Source: CBEUVQ01 sp965546615 (lineage in GTDB: Bacteria > Bacillota > Desulfotomaculia > Desulfotomaculales > Desulfohalotomaculaceae). Taken from it: a DNA stretch of 64,000 nt. The notes under the pieces were generated by a model. That model saw nothing but the letters and a program-made list of their open reading frames with translations, was not told the DNA's origin and made no database searches. Position numbers and translations under genes: made by a program. Positions 43,347 to 51,597 of the stretch are shown here, piece by piece. Numbering within the stretch: the first letter of the stretch is position 1; every line of letters begins with the position of its first letter. The stretch is taken from the NCBI GenBank assembly GCA_965546615.1, contig CBEUVQ010000005.1, positions 1 to 64,000 on the forward strand, read 5' to 3'.

Positions 43347-43429
43347 AAAACGCCCCTCCTAAGGAGAATAAAATTCTACAAATATTGATATAGATATTCT
43401 CCTCAGCGTGGAAAAAATCCTGCTAACAA

Positions 43430-43669
43430 TTACCACTCAATGTCTCTCGCACCACAAACAGGACAGGTATCAAAGTAATGTTCAGGATCTTCGTATGCTT
43501 CTTGAGCATCATCAATATCCGCCCCTTGACATTCCATAGTGCTGATTGAGCCATCTTCTTCAAACTTTGCCACCAAGCCATAAGGCAGGTTATCAGCTGT
43601 GTCTGATGCAGACGAAACTATTGAAGATGCTAAACTGCTGTCATTTCCACAACAACGGCAGCGCGGCAT
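43430..43669 (-). CDS. Small zinc-ribbon protein
   Basis: 79 residues with two Cys pairs, CRCCGN at the start and CPVCGARDIEW at the end, which can form one zinc ribbon. The middle is acidic and Ser-rich. No function can be assigned. Starts at ATG 43669 with AGGAGG upstream (CCTCCTT on the plus strand at 43679). Lies between rluB and the other hypotheticals on the same strand. Confidence 0.7.
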   Translation of the reverse strand: MPRCRCCGNDSSLASSIVSSASDTADNLPYGLVAKFEEDGSISTMECQGADIDDAQEAYEDPEHYFDTCPVCGARDIEW

Positions 43670-43719
43670 AAGGACAGCCTCCTTTTAGTTATTTAATAGT
43701 TTTAATATAACGTTTTTTG

Positions 43720-44514
43720 TCATTTCATATGCATTGGCTGTTTATGTTTATTTCGATATCGATTTTTTTTCACATTTGGAGCGGCAATTAAACCGGCTGC
43801 TTTTTTCAACGCACGCACTTCTGCTTTACTTAATTCCCGTACTTCCCCCGAACCAAGTTTGCGCAGCTCCAGAGGTCCCATTCTGGTGCGCACCAGTCTT
43901 AGTACCGGGTGACCTATATGTTCACACATCCGCCGCACCTGACGGTTTCTGCCTTCATAAATGGTGATCTCTAAAAGGGCATTGTTGTTTAAAACATGCG
44001 TTAAGTAAACTTTTGCTGGAGCGGTAACGCCATCCTCCAATTTTATCCCGCGGGATAACCGCTCTAATTTATCCAGTGTCGGCAGACCTTTAACTCTGAC
44101 TTTATATGTTTTGGCAATCTTATGTTTAGGGTGAGTGAGTGCATAGGTTAGTTCTCCATCGTTGGTAAGCAGCAGCAGTCCTTCGGAATCGTAATCCAAT
44201 CTGCCTACCGGATAAATACGTTCTTTAACATCCATTTGTTCTTTTACTAAATCAATTACGGTTTTGCGGCTGCGTTCATCACTGACGGTGCTGACATAAC
44301 CCCGCGGCTTATTGATCATGATGTAAACATATTCTTTTTTCGCTGTTACTCTGCGGTTGTTGACATGGACTATGTCTTTCTCCGGATTTATTTTTATGCC
44401 CAGTTCCTGTACTACTTTACCGTTTACCTTTACTTTGCCTTCCAAAATAAGTTCTTCACATTTTCGCCGTGAAGCCACTCCGGCATGAGCCAAAAATTTC
44501 TGCAATCGTTCCAT
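43720..44514 (-). CDS. rluB: 23S rRNA pseudouridine synthase, RluB type
   Basis: Pseudouridylates 23S rRNA. About 264 residues. An S4 RNA-binding domain at the N terminus (ERLQKFLAHAGVASRRKCEELI) is followed by the RsuA/RluB catalytic domain; the Asp nucleophile lies in YPVGRLDYDSEGLLLLTNDG, with EGRNRQVRRMCEHIGHPVLRLVR behind it. ATG 44514 is preceded 8 bases earlier by AAAGGA. The frame is open for a further 71 codons, but that stretch is not RluB-like and carries a leader structure. Downstream of spmAB, as in Bacillus. Confidence 0.93.
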   Translation of the reverse strand: MERLQKFLAHAGVASRRKCEELILEGKVKVNGKVVQELGIKINPEKDIVHVNNRRVTAKKEYVYIMINKPRGYVSTVSDERSRKTVIDLVKEQMDVKERIYPVGRLDYDSEGLLLLTNDGELTYALTHPKHKIAKTYKVRVKGLPTLDKLERLSRGIKLEDGVTAPAKVYLTHVLNNNALLEITIYEGRNRQVRRMCEHIGHPVLRLVRTRMGPLELRKLGSGEVRELSKAEVRALKKAAGLIAAPNVKKNRYRNKHKQPMHMK

Positions 44515-44690
44515 AAGTGACGTCCTTTCCGGCCAAGGATTTATCTTCAAGAATACAGCTTCATCAAAGAAAATTGTCTGACTGTTTATCTCCGGCAGAC
44601 CCGGCTGTTCACTGCCATGTGTTTTCCGTTTAAATGAGACAGCGAGCGCCGCTCTTTTCGGCTGTAACGCTATCCGGTAAATTCCTTGGC
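44515..44690 (-). promoter_or_regulatory. Candidate regulatory leader RNA of rluB
   Basis: In the minus-strand transcript, 44690-44676 (GCCAAGGAATTTACC) pairs with 44545-44532 (GATAAATCCTTGGC), closing a roughly 159-nt domain with internal hairpins (ACAGC/GCTGT, GGCAG/CTGCC, GCCG/CGGC). The same 3' arm also holds TCCTT, which can pair with AAGGA of the rluB Shine-Dalgarno (44527-44523) over a 7-nt loop. The two pairings exclude each other, as in translational riboswitches. No known family is recognised. Confidence 0.4.
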
Positions 44691-44714
44691 TTCGTTTTCT
44701 TGATAGTAAAAATA

Positions 44715-44732
44715 CCCAGTTAAACAACCGGG
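44715..44732 (-). terminator. Terminator after spmB
   Basis: On the minus strand CCCGGTT (44732-44726) pairs with AACTGGG (44721-44715), including one G-U pair, and is followed by TATTTTT. Confidence 0.72.
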
Positions 44733-44770
44733 CATACCTGCTATTCTACATTAAATTGGAAAATCCTCTC

Positions 44771-45304
44771 TTAATTAAACATCGCATGAGCGATAAACAG
44801 CGATGCCGCCAACGTGGTAAAATCGGCACACAAACCGCTGGCCACCGCATAACGGTATCTGCGCACCCCTACCGAACCGAAATAGAGCGTCAGCACGTAA
44901 AACGTGGTGTCGCTGCTGCCCTGCATAGTAGACACCAACCTGCCAATAAAGCTGTCCGGGCCGTGGGTTTTAATTAAATCAGCGGCAATACCCAGTGCCG
45001 CCCCACCGGAAAGCGGGCGCATAACGGCATGCGGCAAAACCTCCGCCGGAAACCCGATTTTGTCTAAAAACGGCGACAGCGCATCCGCCATTAACTGCAT
45101 TGCTCCGGACTCCCGAAAAACATTTACCGCCACCAGCATGGCCACCAAAAACGGAATTGTTTTTACAGCAGTAGAAAATCCCGCCTCTGCCCCTTCAACA
45201 AAAGTTTCAAAGACCGGCACCTTTTTAATGAATGCTGCTAACGGCACTACCAACAAAATAAAGGGAATAGCCCAGCGGGAGATCTCATTAATCAGCTGAT
45301 ACAT
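44771..45304 (-). CDS. spmB: Spore maturation protein B
   Basis: Membrane protein of the nucleoside-recognition (Gate) domain family; with SpmA it is needed for core dehydration and heat resistance of spores. About 177 residues, with about four or five helices. YQLINEISRWAIPFILLVVP at the start and RPLSGGAALGIAADLIKTHGPDS in the middle are typical, then TMQGSSDTTFYVLTLYFG. ATG 45304 lies 4 bases after the spmA stop, with GGGGGT upstream; a longer frame to 45403 would overlap spmA. A terminator follows. Confidence 0.95.
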   Translation of the reverse strand: MYQLINEISRWAIPFILLVVPLAAFIKKVPVFETFVEGAEAGFSTAVKTIPFLVAMLVAVNVFRESGAMQLMADALSPFLDKIGFPAEVLPHAVMRPLSGGAALGIAADLIKTHGPDSFIGRLVSTMQGSSDTTFYVLTLYFGSVGVRRYRYAVASGLCADFTTLAASLFIAHAMFN

Positions 45305-45308
45305 ACCG

Positions 45309-45896
45309 CTACCCCCGTGTCTTGTAAATTTGCCTGAAAATTCGGTCAGCAATAACTGCTGCCGACATGCCGCAAACAGTGGCAAATATTGTGGTGCCGA
45401 CAATAGCGGTAGGGTCCTGTGAACCGTACATTAACCGGATGCCGATAATGGTAGTAGGTATTAATGTAATGCAGGATGTATTTAATGCCAAAAAAGTACA
45501 CATTGCTTCGGTGGCGGTATCAGGTTTGTGATTGAGTTTCTGCATTTCCTGCATCGCTATTAATCCCATTGGGGTAGCGGCATTAGATAATCCCAGTACA
45601 TTAGCGGAAAGATTCATCACAATTGCCCCCATTGCGGGGTGATCTTTCGGGATACTTGGAAATAAAAATGCGGTAATTGGGCGCACCAAGCGGGCCAGCA
45701 TCTTTACTAAGCCGGCGGCTTCAGCCAGTTTCATAATCCCCAGCCAAAAGGTCATCACCGAGATCAAACTTATACTTACTTTTACAGCAGCATCCGCTCC
45801 TTCAAATGCCGCCTTGGTAACCGCTTCAATGTTGCCTTGAATACCGGCAACAATAATACTCATTGCGATCATTATTAACCATATGTAATTAACCAC
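45309..45896 (-). CDS. spmA: Spore maturation protein A
   Basis: Partner of SpmB, 195 residues, membrane-embedded with about five helices. Family sequence: NYIWLIMIAMSIIVAGIQGN at the start, MTFWLGIMKLAEAAGLVKML, and NLSANVLGLSNAATPMGLIAMQEMQKLN, followed by TIIGIRLMYGSQDP. It starts the spmAB pair, 82 bases after the end of the permease gene, with a possible own promoter in between. Confidence 0.95.
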   Translation of the reverse strand: MVNYIWLIMIAMSIIVAGIQGNIEAVTKAAFEGADAAVKVSISLISVMTFWLGIMKLAEAAGLVKMLARLVRPITAFLFPSIPKDHPAMGAIVMNLSANVLGLSNAATPMGLIAMQEMQKLNHKPDTATEAMCTFLALNTSCITLIPTTIIGIRLMYGSQDPTAIVGTTIFATVCGMSAAVIADRIFRQIYKTRG

Positions 45897-45978
45897 TTCT
45901 TCACCCCCAACAGCTCGTCAGTCTTGTCCTATATAAAAGGTTATGAAGGGTGAAGATTAATTAGAACCTAATTAGATT

Positions 45979-47316
45979 TTACCGACAGTTAGTATCTTCC
46001 GTTTCAAAATATCGTTTCGGAATAATGACGTGTTCTAAAAGTATGCATAACAGCATGCCGGCAACAAACCCGTTTCCTAAAACATAGCGCAGTATTACCG
46101 GCACACCGGCAAAAACTGCCGGAGATAAACTTAACAACCCGCTGCCAACCAGCAGAGGAATACCGATGACAAAATATTCTCTCCCGGTAAGCTTTAGACG
46201 CGCATAGTCCTTCAATGCAAAGCCCAACATTTGGCAGAAAGAAACCATAACTACCGAATAACCTACCGGCTCGGGAACAGAACTAAGAAACATCCCTACA
46301 GGAGGAAAAAGGCCCAGTGCCATCATTACCGCCGCAAACAAGTAAAACGGCAGCCGTGAAGCAACACCGGTCAAACTGACTAAACCTGCACTGGCTGAAT
46401 AAGGAACCACCCCTACAGTCGCCCCCAAACCGGAAAGCACGTCGGCAATGCCGGTAAAAGCAACCGCACGGTTATAAGCCTTAGGCTGCAGTTTAACTTC
46501 CAGCGTTCGTTCCATCGCTATGATGCTGGCTACCAGATTGGACAGCACCAATATACCTGTCAAAACACACACTAATAAAATTCCCGGGTCGACTGTGGGC
46601 ATCCCCCAGGCAAACAGCGCAGGAAACTGCATTAAAGGTGCACCGGCGATATCGGCATCGGACGCTAAACCCAGCGGTACAGCAGCCAGCCAGCCGACAG
46701 CAGTGCCAATTAAAATGGCAATACTGCGCACAAACCCGGCTGCTCTAAGATTAACAAAAACCACCACTGCCACCACCAAAAGTGAAAGCATCGCCGCGGT
46801 GGGGTTAATTGCGGGATGATCGGTGGTAATTCCCAGCATACCTTTTACAAATGAGCCGGAAAGCTGCAGTGTTAAAAGCATCAATACCGTTCCGGTAACA
46901 GCGGGCGTAAAGAGTTTTAACGCCCGTCCCATCAGTCCGGTTAATCCCATAACAATCAGCACCAGCCCGGCTGCAATTACACCGGCTTCCAAATCAGTGC
47001 GCAGCACCGCTAAATCTTTGCCCAATGCCGGTGCCATTGCTGCCAATGTGATAAATATTCCCCACCACATTCCTGCCGGTCCTTCAATAATCGGCAGTCT
47101 GTGACCGAACATCGCCTGTAATATCGAAGCCAAAGAAGCGTAAAACATTGTCCGCTGAGCCAGTTCCGCAATGCCCCTTTGGTCTAATCCTAAAGCAGTA
47201 CCCACTACCAGCGGCACAACTGATACATTTACTAAGTTAAAAGCCAACCACTGCAGTGAATAAAGAAACACACGCAAAACAGGAGGCCTATCGTCAGGTT
47301 GATATAATACCGCCAT
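45979..47316 (-). CDS. NCS2-family nucleobase (uracil/xanthine-type) permease
   Basis: Nucleobase:cation symporter of the NCS2 (UraA/XanQ) family, 445 residues and 12-14 helices. Motifs: LVNVSVVPLVVGTALGL near the N terminus, PIIEGPAGMWWGIFI, and a later VPYSASAGLVSLTGVASR, which matches the family QNxGxxxxTG region in position but is divergent. The substrate, uracil or purine, cannot be decided. AAAAAGGAG precedes ATG 47316. A short leader with a hairpin and T-run lies between a TATAAT and the start. Confidence 0.88.
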   Translation of the reverse strand: MAVLYQPDDRPPVLRVFLYSLQWLAFNLVNVSVVPLVVGTALGLDQRGIAELAQRTMFYASLASILQAMFGHRLPIIEGPAGMWWGIFITLAAMAPALGKDLAVLRTDLEAGVIAAGLVLIVMGLTGLMGRALKLFTPAVTGTVLMLLTLQLSGSFVKGMLGITTDHPAINPTAAMLSLLVVAVVVFVNLRAAGFVRSIAILIGTAVGWLAAVPLGLASDADIAGAPLMQFPALFAWGMPTVDPGILLVCVLTGILVLSNLVASIIAMERTLEVKLQPKAYNRAVAFTGIADVLSGLGATVGVVPYSASAGLVSLTGVASRLPFYLFAAVMMALGLFPPVGMFLSSVPEPVGYSVVMVSFCQMLGFALKDYARLKLTGREYFVIGIPLLVGSGLLSLSPAVFAGVPVILRYVLGNGFVAGMLLCILLEHVIIPKRYFETEDTNCR

Positions 47317-47344
47317 GCTATTTCTTCTCCTTTTTAAAAATAAG

Positions 47345-47368
47345 AAAACGCCATCCGCATGACGTTTT
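47345..47368 (-). terminator. Leader hairpin of the NCS2 permease, possible attenuator
   Basis: On the minus strand AAAACGTCAT (47368-47359) pairs fully, with one G-U pair, with ATGGCGTTTT (47354-47345) around GCGG, followed by CTTATTTTT. It lies after a TATAAT (47387-47382) and before the permease ribosome-binding site. It may also back up the ytfJ terminator. Confidence 0.55.
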
Positions 47369-47390
47369 AATTACTATATGAATTATAGCA

Positions 47391-47415
47391 TAAAAAAAGA
47401 CGCGTATAACGCGCC
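47391..47415 (-). terminator. Terminator after ytfJ
   Basis: On the minus strand GGCGCG (47415-47410) pairs with CGCGTC (47404-47399), with one G-U pair, followed by seven T. Confidence 0.8.
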
Positions 47416-47433
47416 CCTTTGGAAAATGCATCA

Positions 47434-47850
47434 TTACATCGCAGTCATATTGCTGCTTTCGGAATTCTTATTTTTGTCTTTGCCGCACATCGCCTGCATT
47501 TTATCAATGATGATCGGCAGCATATCAATCAAGCGGTCAAACATTGCATTATTATCAACCGGCAGCAATCTGATTTGACCATTGCCAACCACTAAAAATC
47601 CCATCGGCTGCACCGACACCCCCGCACCGCTGCCACCACCAAAAGGAGTGGCCTGTTCCTCATCTTTATCCCGGTTCATTTGATAATCTCCACCGCCGGC
47701 GGCAAAACCGCAGGCCACGCGGGATATCGGAATGATTACTGTGCCGTCCGGGGTTTCAACAGCATCGCCGACAACGGTATTAACGTCTACCATTTCCTTT
47801 ATACTTTCCATTGCAGTTTTCATCAAACCTTCAATAGGATGATCACTCAA
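47434..47850 (-). CDS. ytfJ: GerW/YtfJ family sporulation protein
   Basis: Forespore protein of the YtfJ (GerW) family; in Bacillus it affects germination with L-alanine and lysozyme resistance. About 138 residues. The family block SDHPIEGLMKTAMESIKEMV is followed by VDVNTVVGDAVETPDGTVIIPISRVACGFAAGG. A glycine-rich loop (GGGSGAGV) and a low-complexity Lys/Asn tail end the protein. TTG 47850 is 8 bases after GGGAG and matches the family start; GTG 47859 is too close to the site. DUF2953, its usual partner, is 1.6 kb away on the same strand. Confidence 0.93.
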   Translation of the reverse strand: MSDHPIEGLMKTAMESIKEMVDVNTVVGDAVETPDGTVIIPISRVACGFAAGGGDYQMNRDKDEEQATPFGGGSGAGVSVQPMGFLVVGNGQIRLLPVDNNAMFDRLIDMLPIIIDKMQAMCGKDKNKNSESSNMTAM

Positions 47851-47943
47851 AGCATTCACTCCCTATCTGATCCATTCAAAATTATAATCATAATATTTCC
47901 AATCTTTTTTTAAATATGCAGATACAGATAGGTTATAAATGAA

Positions 47944-49014
47944 TTACTTAATATCGGCAGTAGTATTTACTTCATTGTTTTGATCCACCGTTACTTTTGC
48001 TTTTAAAATGTTTTCAACAAAAGACAGCGGAACGTAAACGGTATTATTTTTTAATTCCGGAGCCGCTTCTAAGTCAAAGGACTCTTCTTGCGCAAAAACG
48101 CAGCTGTTTTCGCCAACTTTAATTTTTATCTGCTGATTATCTTTAATAAGCTCTATATTTCGATCACTATGCCATTTTACGGTATAACCCAATTTTTCGG
48201 CCGCTGTTCTTAGAGGAACCGTTTGAAGATGAGTTTCATCAGAAACTTTAACATCCTGCATTATGTCATCAAGAACAGTCAGCGGAATTTCAAATTCCGG
48301 TGTTCCTATATACCCGGGTGCAATAGAGTACTTAGGAAATACCATTACTAAGTTAGTGCCGTCCAGGTAAAAACTCTGATAGTCAGAAATTGTTTTAAAG
48401 CCCTCTTCTCCTTCAAAATAGTACACACCTTGTTTTTTCTGGAGCTCAATTTGTTTTTTTATTTCGCTGTTTATTGCCGTTTTGTAGTCGGCATCCGGTT
48501 TAAATAAATCTTTCAACTTCAGAAGCTTATTGTGAACAGTGTCTATATTGTAGCTGTCCACTCGTACATAACCGGAATTACCGTATGAATAATAAGTATT
48601 AACTACAAATGACAAAATCCTGTCGTTGGATTTCAGCTCATAGTTAATCACCAGTGGATACGGTCGAAATTTCCAACCGTTTTTCTCTGCTTCCGCAGCA
48701 AACTCTTGGGCATCATGTTCAAGGTTATTAATATCTTTCAGCGCAAGATTTTTAATGGCGGAATTTAACTGCTCCTGCCACTGTTCATCTCTTAATCCGG
48801 AAATTTTGGGAATAGTTACTTCTGCATCAATTAATTTACTGTCACGGTTTATTTCTTCACCGGTTAGAGTTATTTTGTTTTGTATCATGACAGGCGCAGA
48901 AGCAGGAACAGATTCAATGTTTTCGGCAGATTGCGCAGCAAAAGCTTGTCCATTAAAAAACATTACCCCTGATAATACTAAACCGATAATTGTGTTGCGC
49001 TTGATAGCTACCAC
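47944..49014 (-). CDS. Secreted DUF3298/DUF4163-type protein with a copper amine oxidase-like N domain
   Basis: Exported protein of about 356 residues. A signal peptide (IKRNTIIGLVLSGVMFF...QAFA) is followed by a DUF4163/DUF3298-type region (IPKISGLRDEQWQEQLNSAI; NTYYSYGNSGYVRVDSYNID; LKLKDLFKPDADYKTAINSEI), then a C-terminal stalk-type repeat domain of the copper amine oxidase N family (VPLRTAAEKLGYTVKWH; VYVPLSFVENIL). It probably sits at the cell surface. The start is unclear: GTG 49014 overlaps the AAAGGGG site, and ATG 49062 has none. Divergent from the next gene. Confidence 0.75.
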   Translation of the reverse strand: MVAIKRNTIIGLVLSGVMFFNGQAFAAQSAENIESVPASAPVMIQNKITLTGEEINRDSKLIDAEVTIPKISGLRDEQWQEQLNSAIKNLALKDINNLEHDAQEFAAEAEKNGWKFRPYPLVINYELKSNDRILSFVVNTYYSYGNSGYVRVDSYNIDTVHNKLLKLKDLFKPDADYKTAINSEIKKQIELQKKQGVYYFEGEEGFKTISDYQSFYLDGTNLVMVFPKYSIAPGYIGTPEFEIPLTVLDDIMQDVKVSDETHLQTVPLRTAAEKLGYTVKWHSDRNIELIKDNQQIKIKVGENSCVFAQEESFDLEAAPELKNNTVYVPLSFVENILKAKVTVDQNNEVNTTADIK

Positions 49015-49183
49015 CCCTTTTTTAATAACTAATGATATTATAAAAAAATTTTGGAAAGACATGGTTACAAAACAATTACAAAATAGTTACAACAAAATAC
49101 CGGTTTAATATTATTAATAATCTACTGCAAATATGGAAATTTCGTATATTGTTGAATATATTGATATAAAAGGGGGGATTAGC

Positions 49184-49477
49184 TTGTCACAAAAGCCGAA
49201 AATTCTTAAAGTGCTGCACCTGTTGAATTATTTTGTAGGTATCGTTGTGGTTTTTTCCGCTTTATATCTATATTTCACTGAGAAATTATTAATACCGCTG
49301 TATATTGCATTGTCCATTATTATTGCCGGTCCTGTCGAATCACTGCTCAATGCCTTTATAAAAAACAATCTTTTTATAACAGAACGAGAGAAAAAATTGT
49401 ATTTATCCTTAGTTGACAATCTCACCAGCTTAGCTTTCTTAATCTTTTTAGGTCTGGCTGTTTTTGCGGCAGTTTAA
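49184..49477 (+). CDS. Small hypothetical membrane protein
   Basis: About 97 residues with three predicted transmembrane helices (LNYFVGIVVVFSALYLYF, IPLYIALSIIIAGPVESLL, LTSLAFLIFLGLAVFAAV) and little else. Not recognised. TTG 49184 is chosen for the GGGGGG stretch 6 bases upstream. It converges on the DUF2953 gene with only 3 bases between the stops. Confidence 0.62.
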   Translation: MSQKPKILKVLHLLNYFVGIVVVFSALYLYFTEKLLIPLYIALSIIIAGPVESLLNAFIKNNLFITEREKKLYLSLVDNLTSLAFLIFLGLAVFAAV

Positions 49478-49480
49478 TAA

Positions 49481-50167
49481 CTACTTTTTATTAGGGATAA
49501 CTAGTTTAATGCCGGTAAGTAAAATCCAATAATTCCTTACTTCAAACAAGCAGTCTAAATCAGTATAAAACTCAGCGCATTTAAAATTTGGTTCAATATC
49601 TAAAACCGGTTTTTTGCCGGGTGGAATAATATATCTAAAAAGTATTGACAGCAGCACTGTTTTAAACATCCAAACAAATCCGGCGAGCAAACCGGTTGCT
49701 GCCGCATCACCGGTGCCAAATCTGGTGCGCCATTTAAAACGGCGGCAGTGAGTACGGCTCAGAAGATATTTTGCTGCCGGGGAAAAGCGATGATATAAAT
49801 TCATCGCTTGTTCTGTTTTCTTTTTTAATTTATCAAAATCAAACGGAACAGTTAATGCAGTATCTAAATTTGTCAAGTTATCTTTTTTAGTCGGCATTCC
49901 GATCATGGTAGTGATAATGCGCCTCACTAATCCCCCTTGTTTTTTTGTCCTTCCGCCGATCTTTACTTTTACACCTGATGGTTGGGCTTTTAAATCCACC
50001 GTAGTAAGCTCAACTTTAAAGGGGGGCAATCTCCATATCGCTAACTCCACCCTGATTACATCATCACAATTATTCCGTTGATAACAAAATCTTATTTTTA
50101 AAGGCAAAGTAAGGATTGCCAACAACAGCAATACAGTTATTGTTCCGCAGATTAAAATAAACTGCAT
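49481..50167 (-). CDS. DUF2953 domain-containing membrane protein
   Basis: 228 residues. One N-terminal transmembrane helix (FILICGTITVLLLLAILTLPL), then the DUF2953 domain (KIRFCYQRNNCDDVIRVELAIW; RRFKWRTRFGTGDAAATGLL; DIEPNFKCAEFYTDLDC). The family is found in spore-formers, usually right beside ytfJ; here two other genes separate them. Function unknown. The cysteine-bearing C-terminal half may be outside the membrane. Starts at ATG 50167. Confidence 0.85.
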   Translation of the reverse strand: MQFILICGTITVLLLLAILTLPLKIRFCYQRNNCDDVIRVELAIWRLPPFKVELTTVDLKAQPSGVKVKIGGRTKKQGGLVRRIITTMIGMPTKKDNLTNLDTALTVPFDFDKLKKKTEQAMNLYHRFSPAAKYLLSRTHCRRFKWRTRFGTGDAAATGLLAGFVWMFKTVLLSILFRYIIPPGKKPVLDIEPNFKCAEFYTDLDCLFEVRNYWILLTGIKLVIPNKK

Positions 50168-50230
50168 TGGTTTCCCCCTAAAAGAAAGTATATTAACTTA
50201 TTTTTCCTTTTTTGGCAGCATATATGCATA

Positions 50231-50259
50231 AAGAAAACTGAGGGCATCTCCACCCTCAG
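50231..50259 (-). terminator. Terminator after the Gmad2 lipoprotein gene
   Basis: A 7-bp stem (50238-50244 with 50253-50259) is followed on the minus strand by TTTTCTTT. Confidence 0.75.
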
Positions 50260-50273
50260 CATTGTGTGTTTGT

Positions 50274-51206
50274 TTATGGCTGCAGCAATTGACTTTCATC
50301 CTGGCCGGGTTCTCGGTCGGTGCTCTCTTTTTTTACAGGGGCTGTTTGCTGCTTCTGCGGTTGTAAGTACACTGCCACTGACACCCGACCGGTTTCCGTT
50401 TGATCTTGGGTATTAATCAGTACCGCTTCCACAAAGCCCTGCTGCTGCTCAAGCGGCTCTGTAAAAGAAATGGCAGCATCAAACCCGTCACCCGTTATTT
50501 CCACCGGCTTTTCCGCCAATACTTCTCCTTCTGCATTTTTCACCCGAACACGCAGATCACCGTTTAAAAAGCCTACTTGTCCGGTTATCTGCACCGGACT
50601 TTGCACCGCATCTCCCGGCATCGGATTGGTAATTCTGAGCACCGGGCCTTCGATCTCTTCCGGAAAATCCTGTTTTGGTTTTATCTGCACTTCTGCAGAT
50701 GGATTTGTCCCATCACCCGATTTGCCGACCGGTTTATCATTTTTGCGGCTAAGTTGAAACCCTACCGCATTTGGGGTATTCTTCAAATCAAATTTGGCCA
50801 CTACCGGCTCAGCCTCGTCAGAATCATCTCGGCTGTTTTCTTCAGCATAATTCAATTTTATATTTAACCAAGCATAGTCCTGCTCCGGAACACGCTGTTC
50901 AATTTTATCAATAGTCACCGCAGCATTTTTTTGAAAGGCTTCGGGAAAAACAATGATATAACCTTTACCGCCTACACTTGACCAAGTGATGAACTCTTGA
51001 CTTTTGATATCCTGCATCAATTTCACTTTTTTCTTTACTACATCCGGTGCGTTTTCTAATTTTATCGTTTCAAAAGGAATATCGGATATTTCGGACACAA
51101 CAGCAGATCGCTGTTCGGTATCAGGCTTTTTGGCGGCAGTGCAGGCATTTAAAACTAATGTCACAGCAGCAAACAGCAGCAGCAGATTGGCCGTTTTTTT
51201 TAACAA
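50274..51206 (-). CDS. Lipoprotein with Gmad2 immunoglobulin-like domain
   Basis: 310 residues. The signal sequence KTANLLLLFAAVTLVLNAC has a lipobox ending in Cys at about 22, so the protein is a membrane-anchored lipoprotein. The C-terminal third is a Gmad2-type beta domain (VLRITNPMPGDAVQSPVQITG; VRVKNAEGEVLAEKPVEITG; GFVEAVLINTQDQTETG). The middle is a protease-inhibitor- or germination-like region without a known motif, and a Gln/Lys-rich tail ends it. TTG 51206 has GGGGGTG upstream. Function unknown; a role in spore or envelope biology is only a guess from the neighbours. Confidence 0.82.
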   Translation of the reverse strand: MLKKTANLLLLFAAVTLVLNACTAAKKPDTEQRSAVVSEISDIPFETIKLENAPDVVKKKVKLMQDIKSQEFITWSSVGGKGYIIVFPEAFQKNAAVTIDKIEQRVPEQDYAWLNIKLNYAEENSRDDSDEAEPVVAKFDLKNTPNAVGFQLSRKNDKPVGKSGDGTNPSAEVQIKPKQDFPEEIEGPVLRITNPMPGDAVQSPVQITGQVGFLNGDLRVRVKNAEGEVLAEKPVEITGDGFDAAISFTEPLEQQQGFVEAVLINTQDQTETGRVSVAVYLQPQKQQTAPVKKESTDREPGQDESQLLQP

Positions 51207-51330
51207 AACAATTCACCCCCGTAATGATGCTGATGTTATTCTGCACGGGGGCTGATCATTTTTATTCTTCAGATGATTTAACAAAAATGTTATATTAACA
51301 TTACACACAGCTAAAGAAAGGAAAAGTTAA

Positions 51331-51522
51331 ATGAAGTATTTACTGCTGACATTTTTAACATTAGGTATTGCAGGGGCAGCGTTAATGCTGGTACTGGCAT
51401 TTAAAACAGCTGACAAAATCGACAAACTAATCTGCCCGCATTGCGGCAGTGAAAATGATGTACCGCAAAATGTATCGGTGTATATTTGTTATCACTGCAA
51501 AGAAACTGTAAAGAAAAACTGA
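51331..51522 (+). CDS. Small membrane-anchored zinc-ribbon protein
   Basis: 63 residues: one transmembrane helix (YLLLTFLTLGIAGAALMLVL) followed by a C-x2-C...C-x2-C ribbon (CPHCGSEND and CYHCKET) on the cytoplasmic or outer side. AAAGGAAA precedes the ATG at a good distance. Not recognised beyond this layout. It is divergent from the lipoprotein gene. Confidence 0.7.
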   Translation: MKYLLLTFLTLGIAGAALMLVLAFKTADKIDKLICPHCGSENDVPQNVSVYICYHCKETVKKN

Positions 51523-51597
51523 CATAGCTGACCGTCAAAACATTTAAACGGAACAAAGCAGCAAAGCCGCCCCATATCAAATTACTTGAATTAAACC

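Noticed and set aside
44515..44727. In-frame N-terminal extension of RluB by 71 codons
   Set aside because: RluB proteins begin with the S4 domain at ATG 44514, which has a good ribosome-binding site; the extension is not family-like.
47317..47433. Purine riboswitch or PyrR-binding leader before the nucleobase permease
   Set aside because: The leader after the likely promoter is only about 60 nt and lacks the conserved sequences of either element.
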